DNA from: Mycobacterium syngnathidarum
GTDB lineage: Bacteria; Actinomycetota; Actinomycetes; Mycobacteriales; Mycobacteriaceae
Direction: 5' to 3'
NCBI RefSeq assembly: GCF_001942625.1
Contig: NZ_MLCL01000022.1
Span: 1-64,000, forward strand
Length of the DNA stretch: 64,000 nt
The translations under genes and the position numbers were made by a program. Below the pieces are notes generated by a model, which was not told the origin of the DNA, searched no databases, and saw only the letters and a program-made list of their open reading frames with translations. Positions 34,771 through 43,763 of this stretch are shown one piece after another. How positions within the stretch are numbered: the stretch's first letter is position 1; the number at the start of each line of letters is the position of its first letter.

Positions 34771-34833
34771 CAGGTCGCGCCGCGCGAGGCTCGCGACCTG
34801 GTAGCGGCCGTACGGTAGCTGCGCGCTACGGCC
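34771..34833. promoter_or_regulatory. Two inverted repeats in a divergent promoter
   Basis: CAGGTCGCG (34771-34779) and CGCGACCTG (34792-34800) form a perfect 9-bp inverted repeat; GGCCGTA (34806-34812) and TACGGCC (34827-34833) form a second. They lie between the divergent tcpC-like gene and the 34875 gene and are good regulator sites. Confidence 0.5.
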
Positions 34834-34874
34834 CTGGGACGCCTCCGGCGCGGACAGAGAGAGGACCACATCTG

Positions 34875-36554
34875 TTGAACGCCACCGTTGATGCGCTCCT
34901 GAACGCGTATTCGCGCCCAGCCCCCGAGGCCACGCGGGTTGCTGCTGCGATTTCGCGGGCCATGGTGACCGAAGACGGCACCGAGATTGCGTCTGACGCC
35001 GTGTTGTCGGCGCGAGTCCGTGCTGCCGTCGAGACCGCCAACCACGAGATCGCCGCGGAGAAGATGCCGCGGACATCCACATCGCCTGAGCACCGTGCGA
35101 CAGAGTTTGGTGACCCCGTCGGGGAGTTCACGGTTGACGACGCCGATCCGGCACCAGTACCGACGCTGCGGTCTGATCGTCGATACCTGCTTACCGACGA
35201 TCCCGCCGGCGCAATCACAGAGTCACCAGCCCCCGAGGCGCCACCATGGCGGACCGACCCGCCGCTCGACGGCGTAGAGCTGCGCACCGTCGCACCCTCA
35301 ACCGAGACTGAGACCGCAAGACCACAGCGCCTTTCAGCGGTCGACGGCACCGCACACCTGGACGATGACGGCGACGAACAGTACTCAGATAGCGCTGATC
35401 ATCGCGAGTACCGAGAACATGTGGACGAGACTGACGCTGCTGAAAACGACACCGAACCCGATGGCTTGGCCTACACCGGATCGGAAACCGACGACTACAC
35501 GGATGAACAAAGTAACGAGGTGCGCGGTGGCGCGGACACCGGCCCTGATCCAGAACCTGTCGACGGCGATGAGCCCGATCCGATGCTGTCGCTATCGCCT
35601 CCAGTCCTGCTGCCGCCCTCACCTACCGATGCATTCGCTGGCACCCCGTCGCCGTGGGACGACCAAGCCGAAATCGCGCCCCCCGCATCCGGAAATGACG
35701 ACGATCAGGAATCAGAGGATCAGGGCGCTGTGTTCAATCGCGACGTCGACGATCCCGCTCCCTCCTGGGACGCCACCGAACCGCCCGACGACATGAACGA
35801 GCCGACCCGCGATCCGGAAACCCCCCTCAAAGAACGGATCAGCCAACAGCTGCAACGCGTCCGAGAAGGGAGCTGGCGCAAACGGCTACTGCTCGTCGCC
35901 GGCGCCGCCGTGACAGTACTCGTGCTCGTGGCCGTGTTTGTGGCGTCGATCGCCGGCAACCGCGGCGAGCCGCCGCAGCCGGCGGGCCAAGTCGCTGCAC
36001 CTCCGCTGCAGTCAGAGAATCCTGAACCTGAACCCGTGGACGAGGTTCTGGTCCCCGCCAAAGTCTCAGCGAGCTGCGGCAACGACAGCGACGCGGTCGC
36101 GCCGTTCGCTGCGGACAAGACCCGCGCTTGGGTGTGCCTGCGGATAGACGGACTCGACCTCAACGTCCTCAACATCACCTTTAACGCGGAGGTGGTGATC
36201 ACCTCGATCTGCCTCGTGCCAGGGTGGGACTACGTGGCACCCGACGGTCGTGACGAATGGGCCCGCCACCGACTGGTCACCGCGGTCACGTGGCGAATGG
36301 GCGGGCAAGCGTTCCCCCAAGAGATCAACCCCACCCGGCCCGGGGTCTGTAAACAGTTTCCGACGGACCCTCCGATCAGCACGCGGGAGATGTCGATGAC
36401 AATCACCGCCAGTACGCGGCCGCCGCTAGGCAAGGATCAGGTGAGCTCCGGAATTGGTGGTGCCGACAATCCGGACAGCGTTGAGAACATCGACAAAACC
36501 TCCGCAGTCGGATCTATCGTCATCAACGGCCACAAGCGGAATGCGGGTAGCTGA
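34875..36554 (+). CDS. Bitopic membrane protein with long acidic cytoplasmic region
   Basis: This 559-aa protein starts with about 90 helical residues, continues with about 240 very acidic, Pro/Asp/Glu-rich residues, then one TM helix (about residue 345, LLLVAGAAVTVLVLVAVFVASIAG) and an extracytoplasmic beta-sandwich-like domain with two Cys (SASCGNDSD, WVCLRI) and VTSICLVPGWDYV. TTG 34875 is proposed, with AGAGAGAGG upstream. It heads the plus-strand operon that ends in eccA. It does not match EccB. Perhaps a transfer-channel or surface component; unknown. Confidence 0.7.
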   Translation: MNATVDALLNAYSRPAPEATRVAAAISRAMVTEDGTEIASDAVLSARVRAAVETANHEIAAEKMPRTSTSPEHRATEFGDPVGEFTVDDADPAPVPTLRSDRRYLLTDDPAGAITESPAPEAPPWRTDPPLDGVELRTVAPSTETETARPQRLSAVDGTAHLDDDGDEQYSDSADHREYREHVDETDAAENDTEPDGLAYTGSETDDYTDEQSNEVRGGADTGPDPEPVDGDEPDPMLSLSPPVLLPPSPTDAFAGTPSPWDDQAEIAPPASGNDDDQESEDQGAVFNRDVDDPAPSWDATEPPDDMNEPTRDPETPLKERISQQLQRVREGSWRKRLLLVAGAAVTVLVLVAVFVASIAGNRGEPPQPAGQVAAPPLQSENPEPEPVDEVLVPAKVSASCGNDSDAVAPFAADKTRAWVCLRIDGLDLNVLNITFNAEVVITSICLVPGWDYVAPDGRDEWARHRLVTAVTWRMGGQAFPQEINPTRPGVCKQFPTDPPISTREMSMTITASTRPPLGKDQVSSGIGGADNPDSVENIDKTSAVGSIVINGHKRNAGS

Positions 36555-36919
36555 TGGCTGCCAACACCGAGTCTCTGTACCGCTGTTTCCAGCAATCAAA
36601 CGCCTACGCACGTGTCGCCACTGAACTGGCCCGCGAACAGGGAGGGTCTACTGACGGTGTGGCTTTCACCGCGGCCGCGGCGCTCGCACGGTGGTGGTGG
36701 TTGCACGACCGAAGCGCACCCTCCCGCGTCCTCGACGACATCGCCGACGCAGACCCGGCGGTGCATGCTGCACGGTCCCGCTTGTCGGGCTCCCGGCAAG
36801 AGGAGCTGGCTCGGTGGGTTTCGCTGGCGTGGCCCAGCATCTGTGCGAGGGCACAGACTCTGCTTGCCGCTGAAGCGATCTGGTTACTCAGCACCGGCGG
36901 CGCGAAGGCCGATCGGTGA
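36554..36919 (+). CDS. Hypothetical protein, 121 aa
   Basis: This helical, Ala- and Trp-rich protein (ALARWWWLHDRSAPSRVLDDIADADP) has no TM or motif recognised. Its ATG overlaps the upstream stop by 1 nt and its stop overlaps the next GTG, so it is translationally coupled within the eccA operon. Confidence 0.7.
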   Translation: MAANTESLYRCFQQSNAYARVATELAREQGGSTDGVAFTAAAALARWWWLHDRSAPSRVLDDIADADPAVHAARSRLSGSRQEELARWVSLAWPSICARAQTLLAAEAIWLLSTGGAKADR

Positions 36920-37086
36920 ACCTCCTGTGGAGGCTGGCCACCCCCAGACAATGGCGCCGCCGATCCTTGGTACTGCTGCTGGTGTGGGTTGCGGTGGCGT
37001 TCGCCCACCACGAGGGCGTGCTCGCCGACGCCGGGGAGCTCCGTCTCCCGCGTGAGGCCACGACACCTTCAGCCGGCCTTCGGTAG
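36916..37086 (+). CDS. Small single-pass membrane protein, 56 aa
   Basis: GTG 36916 overlaps the preceding stop (GTGA). The 56-aa product has a basic start (PRQWRRRS), one TM helix (LVLLLVWVAVAFA) and a hydrophilic tail. Small membrane proteins of this kind often accompany secretion operons; the function is unknown. It ends 115 bp before eccA. Confidence 0.6.
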   Translation: MNLLWRLATPRQWRRRSLVLLLVWVAVAFAHHEGVLADAGELRLPREATTPSAGLR

Positions 37087-37201
37087 GTCGCGCCCTGCGG
37101 TTCGATCCGCACTTGGACCGGCCACCATGGCCGTCGAAGGATTCGCTCGATTCTTCGATTCTCGTTAATGCTGACGACGCGACTTTCGGAAAGGACTCAC
37201 A

Positions 37202-39019
37202 GTGATCGACCCCGATGCCATGAAGTACCTGAATCAGGCCATCGGCTCACTCCGGAACTCCAATCACGCGGCAGCGGACCGGGATCTGGACTATGCATGC
37301 GAGGCATTTTCCGACCATTGCGATCTGCACCGGGCTTTGGCGTACTCCCATGTGACCAACCGGGGCGGGTACTTGACGAGCTCCGACATCACCGCGATCC
37401 GAAACACCCTGAACACCTACGACGAGATGATGTCGGTCATCGACAAGTCGAGTCAGGAGGAATGGTTCGGTGCCGATTGGGTCCTGCCCACCGTCGCACT
37501 CATCTTGCCTGCGGTCACTCGGGGCCAGTACCGCGCCGCATACTCCGCCCTGCTTGTGGAGCAGGGGCGTTACGACGAGGCTCGGGCCGAGTTGGATGCG
37601 GCCGCCCGCGAACGTGTCGTGCTGGTCGAGAAAAACGCGGTTAGCACGGCCAAGGAGATCGCCGCCGTCGAGTGCCTGCTCTACTTCCACACTTCCCGCT
37701 GGGAGGACCTGCTCAATGTGGCGGGGACTCTGGTGGCGAAAGACACCTCGCCGCTGGAGCAGGCACTGGAGGCCTACGGCACAGCCATGTCCGGAACGGC
37801 ATTGGCTCATCTCGGTTCTCACGAGGCAGGGCAGAACAAGCTCCGATACGCGGTGTCGAAGAACTTCCGCGATGTGTCGGCGTGGGCCTCGCTGCAGCTG
37901 GGGTTGTCCTGCCGTACCGCCGGACAGGAAGACGCCGCGCAGAAGGCATTCGGCGACGGCATGCAGTTCAACACACTGCCTGAACTCACTGATGCGATAC
38001 GCAACAAGAACCAGCGGATGCGAGTCTCGGCTGCGGATGTGATCGCGGCGCGCACCAGCTACTGGGACGTGGATTCCGAGCCGGACATGGACGACTTCCA
38101 GCGCACCTCCTCTGCAGAGGAACGGCGCGAGATTCTCGACGCGGCACTGGCCGAGTTGAACGCGATCGACGGTATGGACGAGATCAAAGAGCAGATGCTC
38201 ACCTTGTCCCACGAGATCGCTTTCGAGAACGAGCAGCGTCGGCGGGGGATGTCGGTGAAGGCCAAGACGCGTCACATCATCTTCAAAGGACCGCCCGGTA
38301 CAGGTAAGACAACGATCGCCAACCTCATTTCGCGACTGTTCTACGGGCTCGGGGTGATTCGCAACAACACCCTGGTGTCAGCCAACCGGGCGACCCTGGT
38401 CGCCGAGTTCGAAGGGCAGTCAGGACCGAAGACGATCGCCAAGCTCAATGAGGCACGCGGCGGGTGCATCTTCATCGATGAGGCGTACGAGCTTGTGCAG
38501 GACCGCCCCGGCCACAAGGACTCGTTCGGTTCGGAATCACTGACAGCCCTGCTGGAGTACATGGACAACCACCGCGATGACATTCTGGTAATCATCGCGG
38601 GTTATCCGGCGCCGATCGAGCGGTTCCTCGGCGAAAACCCCGGCCTGAAGTCACGTTTCGCCTACTCGATGATGTTCAACACCTACAGCCCCGACGAGAT
38701 GTGGCGCATCCTCACCGGAATGGCCGCGAAGGAAGGTCGCGCTGTCGACCCGGCTGTGGAGGGCCGGTTCAAACAGATCATCGAGATCATGTGGGACACC
38801 GATGCAAAGGGCGACAGGGTTCTCGACGTCGCCGGTAACGGCCGCTTCGCCCGCAACGTCTTTGAGCAGGCGCAGGGTCTGTCTTCGCGCCGGCTGATGA
38901 GCGGCGGCGTCGATCTTGCATCACTGACCAACGAACAATTCATGCAGCTGTCCTCCGAAGATGTGCTTGGCGCGTCGGCCAACATACTCAAAGGGTTCGG
39001 CATCATCAACGTGGCCTAG
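37202..39019 (+). CDS. eccA: EccA-like AAA+ ATPase of type VII secretion
   Basis: This 605-aa cytosolic protein has an N-terminal TPR-like helical domain of about 300 residues and a CbxX/CfqX-type AAA+ domain: Walker A FKGPPGTGKTTIANL near residue 365, Walker B GCIFIDEAYEL near 422, sensor and arginine-finger region ENPGLKSRFAY. In ESX systems EccA acts on substrates and chaperones before export. GTG 37202 follows GGAAAGGA. It is encoded 12 kb from the eccD-mycP-eccE genes, an unusual separation. Confidence 0.88.
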   Translation: MIDPDAMKYLNQAIGSLRNSNHAAADRDLDYACEAFSDHCDLHRALAYSHVTNRGGYLTSSDITAIRNTLNTYDEMMSVIDKSSQEEWFGADWVLPTVALILPAVTRGQYRAAYSALLVEQGRYDEARAELDAAARERVVLVEKNAVSTAKEIAAVECLLYFHTSRWEDLLNVAGTLVAKDTSPLEQALEAYGTAMSGTALAHLGSHEAGQNKLRYAVSKNFRDVSAWASLQLGLSCRTAGQEDAAQKAFGDGMQFNTLPELTDAIRNKNQRMRVSAADVIAARTSYWDVDSEPDMDDFQRTSSAEERREILDAALAELNAIDGMDEIKEQMLTLSHEIAFENEQRRRGMSVKAKTRHIIFKGPPGTGKTTIANLISRLFYGLGVIRNNTLVSANRATLVAEFEGQSGPKTIAKLNEARGGCIFIDEAYELVQDRPGHKDSFGSESLTALLEYMDNHRDDILVIIAGYPAPIERFLGENPGLKSRFAYSMMFNTYSPDEMWRILTGMAAKEGRAVDPAVEGRFKQIIEIMWDTDAKGDRVLDVAGNGRFARNVFEQAQGLSSRRLMSGGVDLASLTNEQFMQLSSEDVLGASANILKGFGIINVA

Positions 39020-39086
39020 CCGCAACGATATTGCGCACGCCGCCCCGGCGATAGAACAGATCACCGGGGCGGCGACGTCTTCGGCG

Positions 39087-39347
39087 TCAGGACAGTGGCG
39101 AGTTCTGCTGCAGAAAAGCGCGAATGCTCACGGCGCTGAGCTGGTTGCCGAACCGGTCGATGCCGACACGCGCCACGAGCCGATGCTGGGCGTACACGTG
39201 GACCATCGCGGTGTCCTCTCCGCATCGGAAGCGCAGCCTGATCCCGGCGACCGTTACGCAGTACTCGCGGCCGGGTCGAATCTGCCGGACGTCGCCCGAG
39301 ATCAGTCCGAGCTTCGCCTCGCACGCAAGAGGATCAGGCACAGACAC
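39087..39347 (-). CDS. Hypothetical protein, about 86 aa
   Basis: The protein-like frame runs from GTG 39347 (or GTG 39341): VPDPLACEAKLGLISGDVRQIRPGREYCVTVAG..., with beta-rich content and two conserved-looking Cys. It overlaps the end of the adenine methylase gene by 11 to 14 nt, consistent with translational coupling. No family recognised. Confidence 0.5.
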   Translation of the reverse strand: MSVPDPLACEAKLGLISGDVRQIRPGREYCVTVAGIRLRFRCGEDTAMVHVYAQHRLVARVGIDRFGNQLSAVSIRAFLQQNSPLS

Positions 39348-40329
39348 CGTCCCCGATCGCGCGCATCGCCGGTGCCGTGACGCACTGCACTGGGTCGGGA
39401 ACGTCCGGCGGCCCGTGCTGGACCCATCGCGATGTTCCCGTCTCGAGCAGCCACTGATCGTCGCGAACCGCGAGACTGTCTGCCAGCACAGCGTATTCCT
39501 CGGCCACGCGCCGACGCTGTGCGCTGTAGCGGATCTCATAGGCCAGAACTCGGCGGTCCGGGTAGAGCTCTAGGATGCGCGGATCCTCGTCGTAGGTGAG
39601 CAGCCACCTAGCGCGGCAACCGGTGAGCGCACCAGAAAGCCGCTCGTGGTCGTCGATGGACATTCCACTCGAATACAGTCCGTTGCCGGCAACCAGGTAC
39701 GGCGGATCGACGAACAACAGGAGTTCATCTTCGATCCCGACGGTTCCGTTCAGCTCGGCGATCCACACGATCCCGTCGCCTTCGCGGACCCGTATCCGGC
39801 TTCCCAGCCGGCCGATTCGGGCGATGCGGTCGGACAGCCCCTCAGGGTTCCACCGCGAACCCAGATGCCAGCGGCCGGTCTGGCTCTTCCCGCCGATCGG
39901 ACCGACGCGAGAATTGACCATCCCGGACCGGGAGCACCGGTTGATGACCAACGCGGCGAACGCCAGGTCGATGTCGTCGACGTCGGCGCCGGACTCCCGG
40001 GCAGCGACCAGCTCGCGAGCGGCGTGCCACGTACCCATGTCGGGCTGGCTGGCACGTACCACCGCGGCCAACTCGGCGCTGTTGCCGGTGACGGTCCGCC
40101 ACAGTGCTGCCAGCGCCGGGTTCCTCTCGGTCAGCCAGAACTCGTCGACGACACCGTGATCGAGAAGGTGTAGTCCTGCGCCGGCACCTCCGGCGAATGG
40201 CTCGGCCCACACTTCGACGTCCAGGAGGCCGAACTGCGACTGGAAGATCTCGGCGAGGGCAGAGGCCATGCGGGCTTTCCCTCCGGGGTAACGCAGTGGG
40301 CTCAGCCACCGGTCAGACTGTGGCGGCAT
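39334..40329 (-). CDS. D12-class DNA N6-adenine methyltransferase (Dam-like)
   Basis: This 331-aa enzyme shows the SAM-binding motif PLRYPGGKARMASALAEIF near the N-terminus, PFAGGAGAGLHLL (FxGxG motif) and the catalytic DPPYL in LLLFVDPPYLVAGNGLY. Members methylate adenine in short palindromes such as GATC. No restriction enzyme is next to it, so it is an orphan methylase that may protect the element or mark its replication. ATG 40327-40329 has GAAGGA upstream. Confidence 0.88.
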   Translation of the reverse strand: MPPQSDRWLSPLRYPGGKARMASALAEIFQSQFGLLDVEVWAEPFAGGAGAGLHLLDHGVVDEFWLTERNPALAALWRTVTGNSAELAAVVRASQPDMGTWHAARELVAARESGADVDDIDLAFAALVINRCSRSGMVNSRVGPIGGKSQTGRWHLGSRWNPEGLSDRIARIGRLGSRIRVREGDGIVWIAELNGTVGIEDELLLFVDPPYLVAGNGLYSSGMSIDDHERLSGALTGCRARWLLTYDEDPRILELYPDRRVLAYEIRYSAQRRRVAEEYAVLADSLAVRDDQWLLETGTSRWVQHGPPDVPDPVQCVTAPAMRAIGDGVCA

Positions 40330-40564
40330 TGGGGATGTCCTTCAGCCGCCGTGGATTACGCGGCATCCGCGCGACTGACTGGCGTGGGGCGAAGGCCTGA
40401 CCAGTGGCCGTCGCCCGACACGACGACGGGCGCCTGCAGGTCACGATGTTGCGGGCGGTCAGCATTCGTAGCGCCCTCGTCCATCGAGACTGGGGTGTGA
40501 TGAGCCAAGCCACATGATCCTTGTTTGCGCTCGTCAACACATCGACACACCTGACGAAGGACGA

Positions 40565-40741
40565 TTACGTCAGCTGCCGCCACTGTGGCTCACCCAGATA
40601 AGCGACGAAGAACAGTACGTTCGGATCGTCGGCGTTCGCCTCGGAGGCGAAGCGTTCAGCCACATCAAGGGCGGGAGTGGGGCTACCCACTGGGCAAACC
40701 TCTCCATGCTGATTGCGGTAGGCGGCGGTATACATCTTCAT
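40565..40741 (-). CDS. Small hypothetical protein, 58 aa
   Basis: ATG 40741 (or ATG 40735, better spaced from the GGAGAA ribosome site) opens a 58-aa frame with good residue use: YTAAYRNQHGEVC, then a helical AERFASEANADD and LFFVAYLG. It lies in the minus-strand DNA-metabolism operon. Family unknown. Confidence 0.6.
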   Translation of the reverse strand: MKMYTAAYRNQHGEVCPVGSPTPALDVAERFASEANADDPNVLFFVAYLGEPQWRQLT

Positions 40742-40773
40742 GATTCTCCGATCCGATAATGGCGCCGATTACG

Positions 40774-40914
40774 TCAACCTGCGTGGGGGCAAGGGTCGCG
40801 GTCACCGCACTGCTCGAAGTGCTCACGCCAATGCTGGTGGTCACGGCGTTCCTCGTACTCGCGCTGCGTAGCCCTGCGTTCTGCTTGTCGGCGTTCTGCC
40901 CAGTTTGTGTCCAT
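40774..40914 (-). CDS. Small charged hypothetical protein, 46 aa
   Basis: A clear AGGAGAT ribosome site lies 8 nt before ATG 40914. The product is rich in Arg, Glu and His (AERRQAERRATQREYEERR) and ends with two Cys. The strong ribosome site and operon position support expression. Possibly a nucleic-acid binding or regulatory peptide. Confidence 0.6.
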   Translation of the reverse strand: MDTNWAERRQAERRATQREYEERRDHQHWREHFEQCGDRDPCPHAG

Positions 40915-41003
40915 GCCGATAAATCTCCTGCTCTAACAGCGGGCCGATGACATCTGTCAGGCCGAGCGGCGTGCATTGGTGACCTGAAGCGTCTTCTGCT
41001 CGG

Positions 41004-41468
41004 TCATCGGCGAACCCTGGTAGCAGCGGCAGACTTTCGGCGAGTCTTGGGCAGAGCAGGGATCTGGTTATTGTCGATCCTGCCTGTGGTGAGCATCGCC
41101 GCGCTGACCTCGGCGGTGCTCACGTCAGCGGCGTCGGCAGCGAAACTCTCCCAGGCGGCGGCCATTGCACCGTCCACCTCGTCACTTGGGCGCACCCGGC
41201 TCGGGATGATCGTGCCGTCGGCCACCGCAGCGGTGACTTCCGCCAGCAGCGCGAACACCTCGGCGATTTCCTCAGCCCGCAACTCGTCGTCGGGGTCCTC
41301 CTCCAGCTCGGGGTGCAGGATCCCGCGGCCGGTGCACGCTGCGATCACTGCTTCGGAAATTTCCTCGGCGGTCTCGGTTTCCAGCGTTGCGGCGATCTCG
41401 TCGAAGAAACCGTCTGGGATCTTGGCCCCCCGTGGCGCTGTGTGCACCGGGAATGTAGGTCCGGTCAT
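41004..41468 (-). CDS. Acidic hypothetical protein, 154 aa
   Basis: This largely helical protein is strongly acidic in the middle (PELEEDPDDELRAEEIAEVFALLAEV) with a basic C-terminus (PKTRRKSAAATRVRR). GGAG precedes ATG 41468. No family recognised; it is between the ART-like gene and the tiny genes of the same operon. The charge pattern would suit a DNA mimic or binding partner, but that is speculative. Confidence 0.65.
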   Translation of the reverse strand: MTGPTFPVHTAPRGAKIPDGFFDEIAATLETETAEEISEAVIAACTGRGILHPELEEDPDDELRAEEIAEVFALLAEVTAAVADGTIIPSRVRPSDEVDGAMAAAWESFAADAADVSTAEVSAAMLTTGRIDNNQIPALPKTRRKSAAATRVRR

Positions 41469-41634
41469 CGTCTATCTCTCCTTGGTGGAAGTCCACCCGT
41501 GCGCCGGTGGGGAAGGGCGGCGTATGAGTGGGGCCGACGTTATTGCCGAATCAGCCGCGCTCGAAGTCGAACGGCACGACACGCCGGGGGCGTGAGGTGG
41601 CAGCCCTCGGTGAGCTTGAGTGTGTGTCGCGAGC

Positions 41635-43650
41635 TCACGGCGTTGACCGTGACAGCTGTGCGGCGAGTTGGTCGTCCACGGCGCGCACCTCCACGGTCCC
41701 GTCCACTGTGACTTCGGCGGAGATCACCCGGAATGTGGTTTTCGTGTCGATGATGTCGGCGTTGGTGACCGGCATCGCGTCGCCGGTGAGGTAGCGCACT
41801 CGGACCCGGCCTGCGCCGCCGCGTACGTTGCCGTCCCTGCGGGTCAGCGTGTATCCCTTTGTGGTGAACGCGCCGCCGGTGGGGAACACTTCTGCGATGA
41901 ACTCCGCTTCACGGCCTCGATAGACTGAGGGAACCACCTGCGTGGAGGTCAGTACACGAGGCTGATGGTCACGTCCAGCCACAGCGCGGTGTACTTCGAA
42001 GGCGCTGGCCAGCTTCGCCTCGGCCAGTAGAGCTTGCGCGCCGGCCAGTTCGGGGTTGCGGCCGTGGCGTGCAATCTGATTGGCTGCGGCCACCATTGCC
42101 ACGCCGTCAGCGCGGACATCTGCGTGTTCGGGGCACAATGCCTTGCCGGGGGGATTCGTGTGCACCGGCGTGACGGCGTTCCAGTCAACGACCAGCTTCT
42201 CGCGAGCCCCCGGATAGTCCGCGTCCAGCGTGTTCGAGCGGTGGCGGATCTGGAACCCGGCGCGTGCGGCGGCATCGCGGTTGTCCTTGGAAACGCTTCC
42301 CGCGTAGCGCTTGAGCGTGGCCTGGGCGGCTCGTTCGGTCAGCAGCTCTGGCGGAACCTTCGTCTGCAGGAACTCTTTTCGCGCGGCTCGGGCGAAACGC
42401 AGGTGCCTGGAGAGGTCGAAGCCCTCTATCCGGGTGGTCTGCGCTTCGGTGTCTGCCCCGTGGCGCGAGCTGTGTGGACGAGAAGCCAACGCGGCTGCCG
42501 TGTGGGCGCGGGCCTTGCCGGCGAGCAGTTGCGCGCTGCCCGAAGCGTCGGCGGTGTATCCCATGGGTGTGTCACCGTAGAAGGTCCGCTCCAGGATGCG
42601 ACGGCGTGCGGCCAAACGCATCGACTGTGCCCGTGGGCTTTTGCCGACCAACATCGACTGGACTGCCGTGTTGAGCCCTGAAGCGTTGGCTCCGGCCGGA
42701 ACTCGGGTGAAGTGCTCGAAATCCACATCGGGAATCCGTGCCAGCACGTCTGCGACACGAGCGTCCGGCTCAACAGGCAGCCGCACACCGTCGACGAGCA
42801 CTGCGGTCCCTCCACCGGCTCCCGCTACCAATGTGGCGCCGGAAGCCATTTGGATCCCGGCTGTGGAATCGATGTGATGGCGGCGTGCGCCGTCGATCAG
42901 GTCGGCCACGGTCAGGGGACGGTCCTGCTCGTCGTTCAGCCGCTTCACCAGATCGCTGGCGGGGCGTGGGGAGGCAGCGACCTGCGCCTGCTCTGTCACG
43001 TCCTCGAACAACTTGTCGCTCATGCGCTGCGACACCGTGGTCAGCGCCCCGATCTCATCGAGTGTGTGCCGCGCATAGAACTTCTGTGTGTGCTCCGGCA
43101 GCTGGTCGAACGCGGTGCCCGGCGCTGGAGCAGACATCGCCCCACTGGCGATCGCGTCGATGCGTGTCTCGATGCGCTCCAATTCGGCGGCGGCATCGAG
43201 CGGATCAACGATGGCGCCGTCGGCGACCAGGTCGCGCTCACATAGCGCCGAGGCCAACTGAATCTTGGTGACCACCATCGGATCGCTCTTGCCGCCGTTG
43301 ATCTTGGACGAGGCCTCATTGGAGTTCTCGCGAACTTCACTGAACACGTCGTTGTGCATGCCCGGAACACGCCGCAGCGCCCCCGACTGGGACCGCAACA
43401 ATTCCGAAGAGATTCCCGGCGAAACGGCTTCGAGGCTGACCAAGAGGTTGCTCAGTGATGAGGGCGCCAGAGATGCCACTGCCGCTGCGCTGGCGTTGCT
43501 CATCTGACTGCGAACGTTGTGGGTCACAGTGCGCACCGTGACCCGGTTCTCCTGACGCCGAGCCGAGGCGTCGGCACGCTTGGCGTCGGTCATGACACAG
43601 CGGCGGCACTGACGAGCTGATCCTGCGAATTCGCTGAGGGAAACGCACAT
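41635..43650 (-). CDS. Large protein with ART-like C-terminal domain
   Basis: This protein of up to 671 aa has Cys2, Cys15 and Cys18 at its extreme N-terminus, then mostly helical segments and a C-terminal domain (about 575-660) resembling ADP-ribosyltransferase folds: VYRGREAEFI (Arg step), GGAFTTKGYTLT where the STS motif would be, and a final TTFRVISAEVTVDGTVEV strand pair. The usual STS reads TLT and no clear ExE is present, so activity is doubtful. Starts at 43593 (MTDAK) and 43503 (MSNAS) are possible. It is not a recognised relaxase. Confidence 0.6.
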   Translation of the reverse strand: MCVSLSEFAGSARQCRRCVMTDAKRADASARRQENRVTVRTVTHNVRSQMSNASAAAVASLAPSSLSNLLVSLEAVSPGISSELLRSQSGALRRVPGMHNDVFSEVRENSNEASSKINGGKSDPMVVTKIQLASALCERDLVADGAIVDPLDAAAELERIETRIDAIASGAMSAPAPGTAFDQLPEHTQKFYARHTLDEIGALTTVSQRMSDKLFEDVTEQAQVAASPRPASDLVKRLNDEQDRPLTVADLIDGARRHHIDSTAGIQMASGATLVAGAGGGTAVLVDGVRLPVEPDARVADVLARIPDVDFEHFTRVPAGANASGLNTAVQSMLVGKSPRAQSMRLAARRRILERTFYGDTPMGYTADASGSAQLLAGKARAHTAAALASRPHSSRHGADTEAQTTRIEGFDLSRHLRFARAARKEFLQTKVPPELLTERAAQATLKRYAGSVSKDNRDAAARAGFQIRHRSNTLDADYPGAREKLVVDWNAVTPVHTNPPGKALCPEHADVRADGVAMVAAANQIARHGRNPELAGAQALLAEAKLASAFEVHRAVAGRDHQPRVLTSTQVVPSVYRGREAEFIAEVFPTGGAFTTKGYTLTRRDGNVRGGAGRVRVRYLTGDAMPVTNADIIDTKTTFRVISAEVTVDGTVEVRAVDDQLAAQLSRSTP

Positions 43651-43763
43651 GTCTGGGTTCTGGCCTTCCGATGCGACAGCTGTGTCATGTCCTTTCTATG
43701 CATTCTGGCATGCCTGTTCTAAATGCCGGGCAAAATACGCGGCAAATCACTGAACCTGATCCT

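Noticed and set aside
34875..36554. Possible EccB
   Set aside because: EccB has a very short cytoplasmic N-terminus before its TM helix; this protein has over 300 cytoplasmic residues and an unrelated outer domain.
41635..43650. Possible relaxase
   Set aside because: No HUH histidine triad or catalytic tyrosine context of MOB families is visible.
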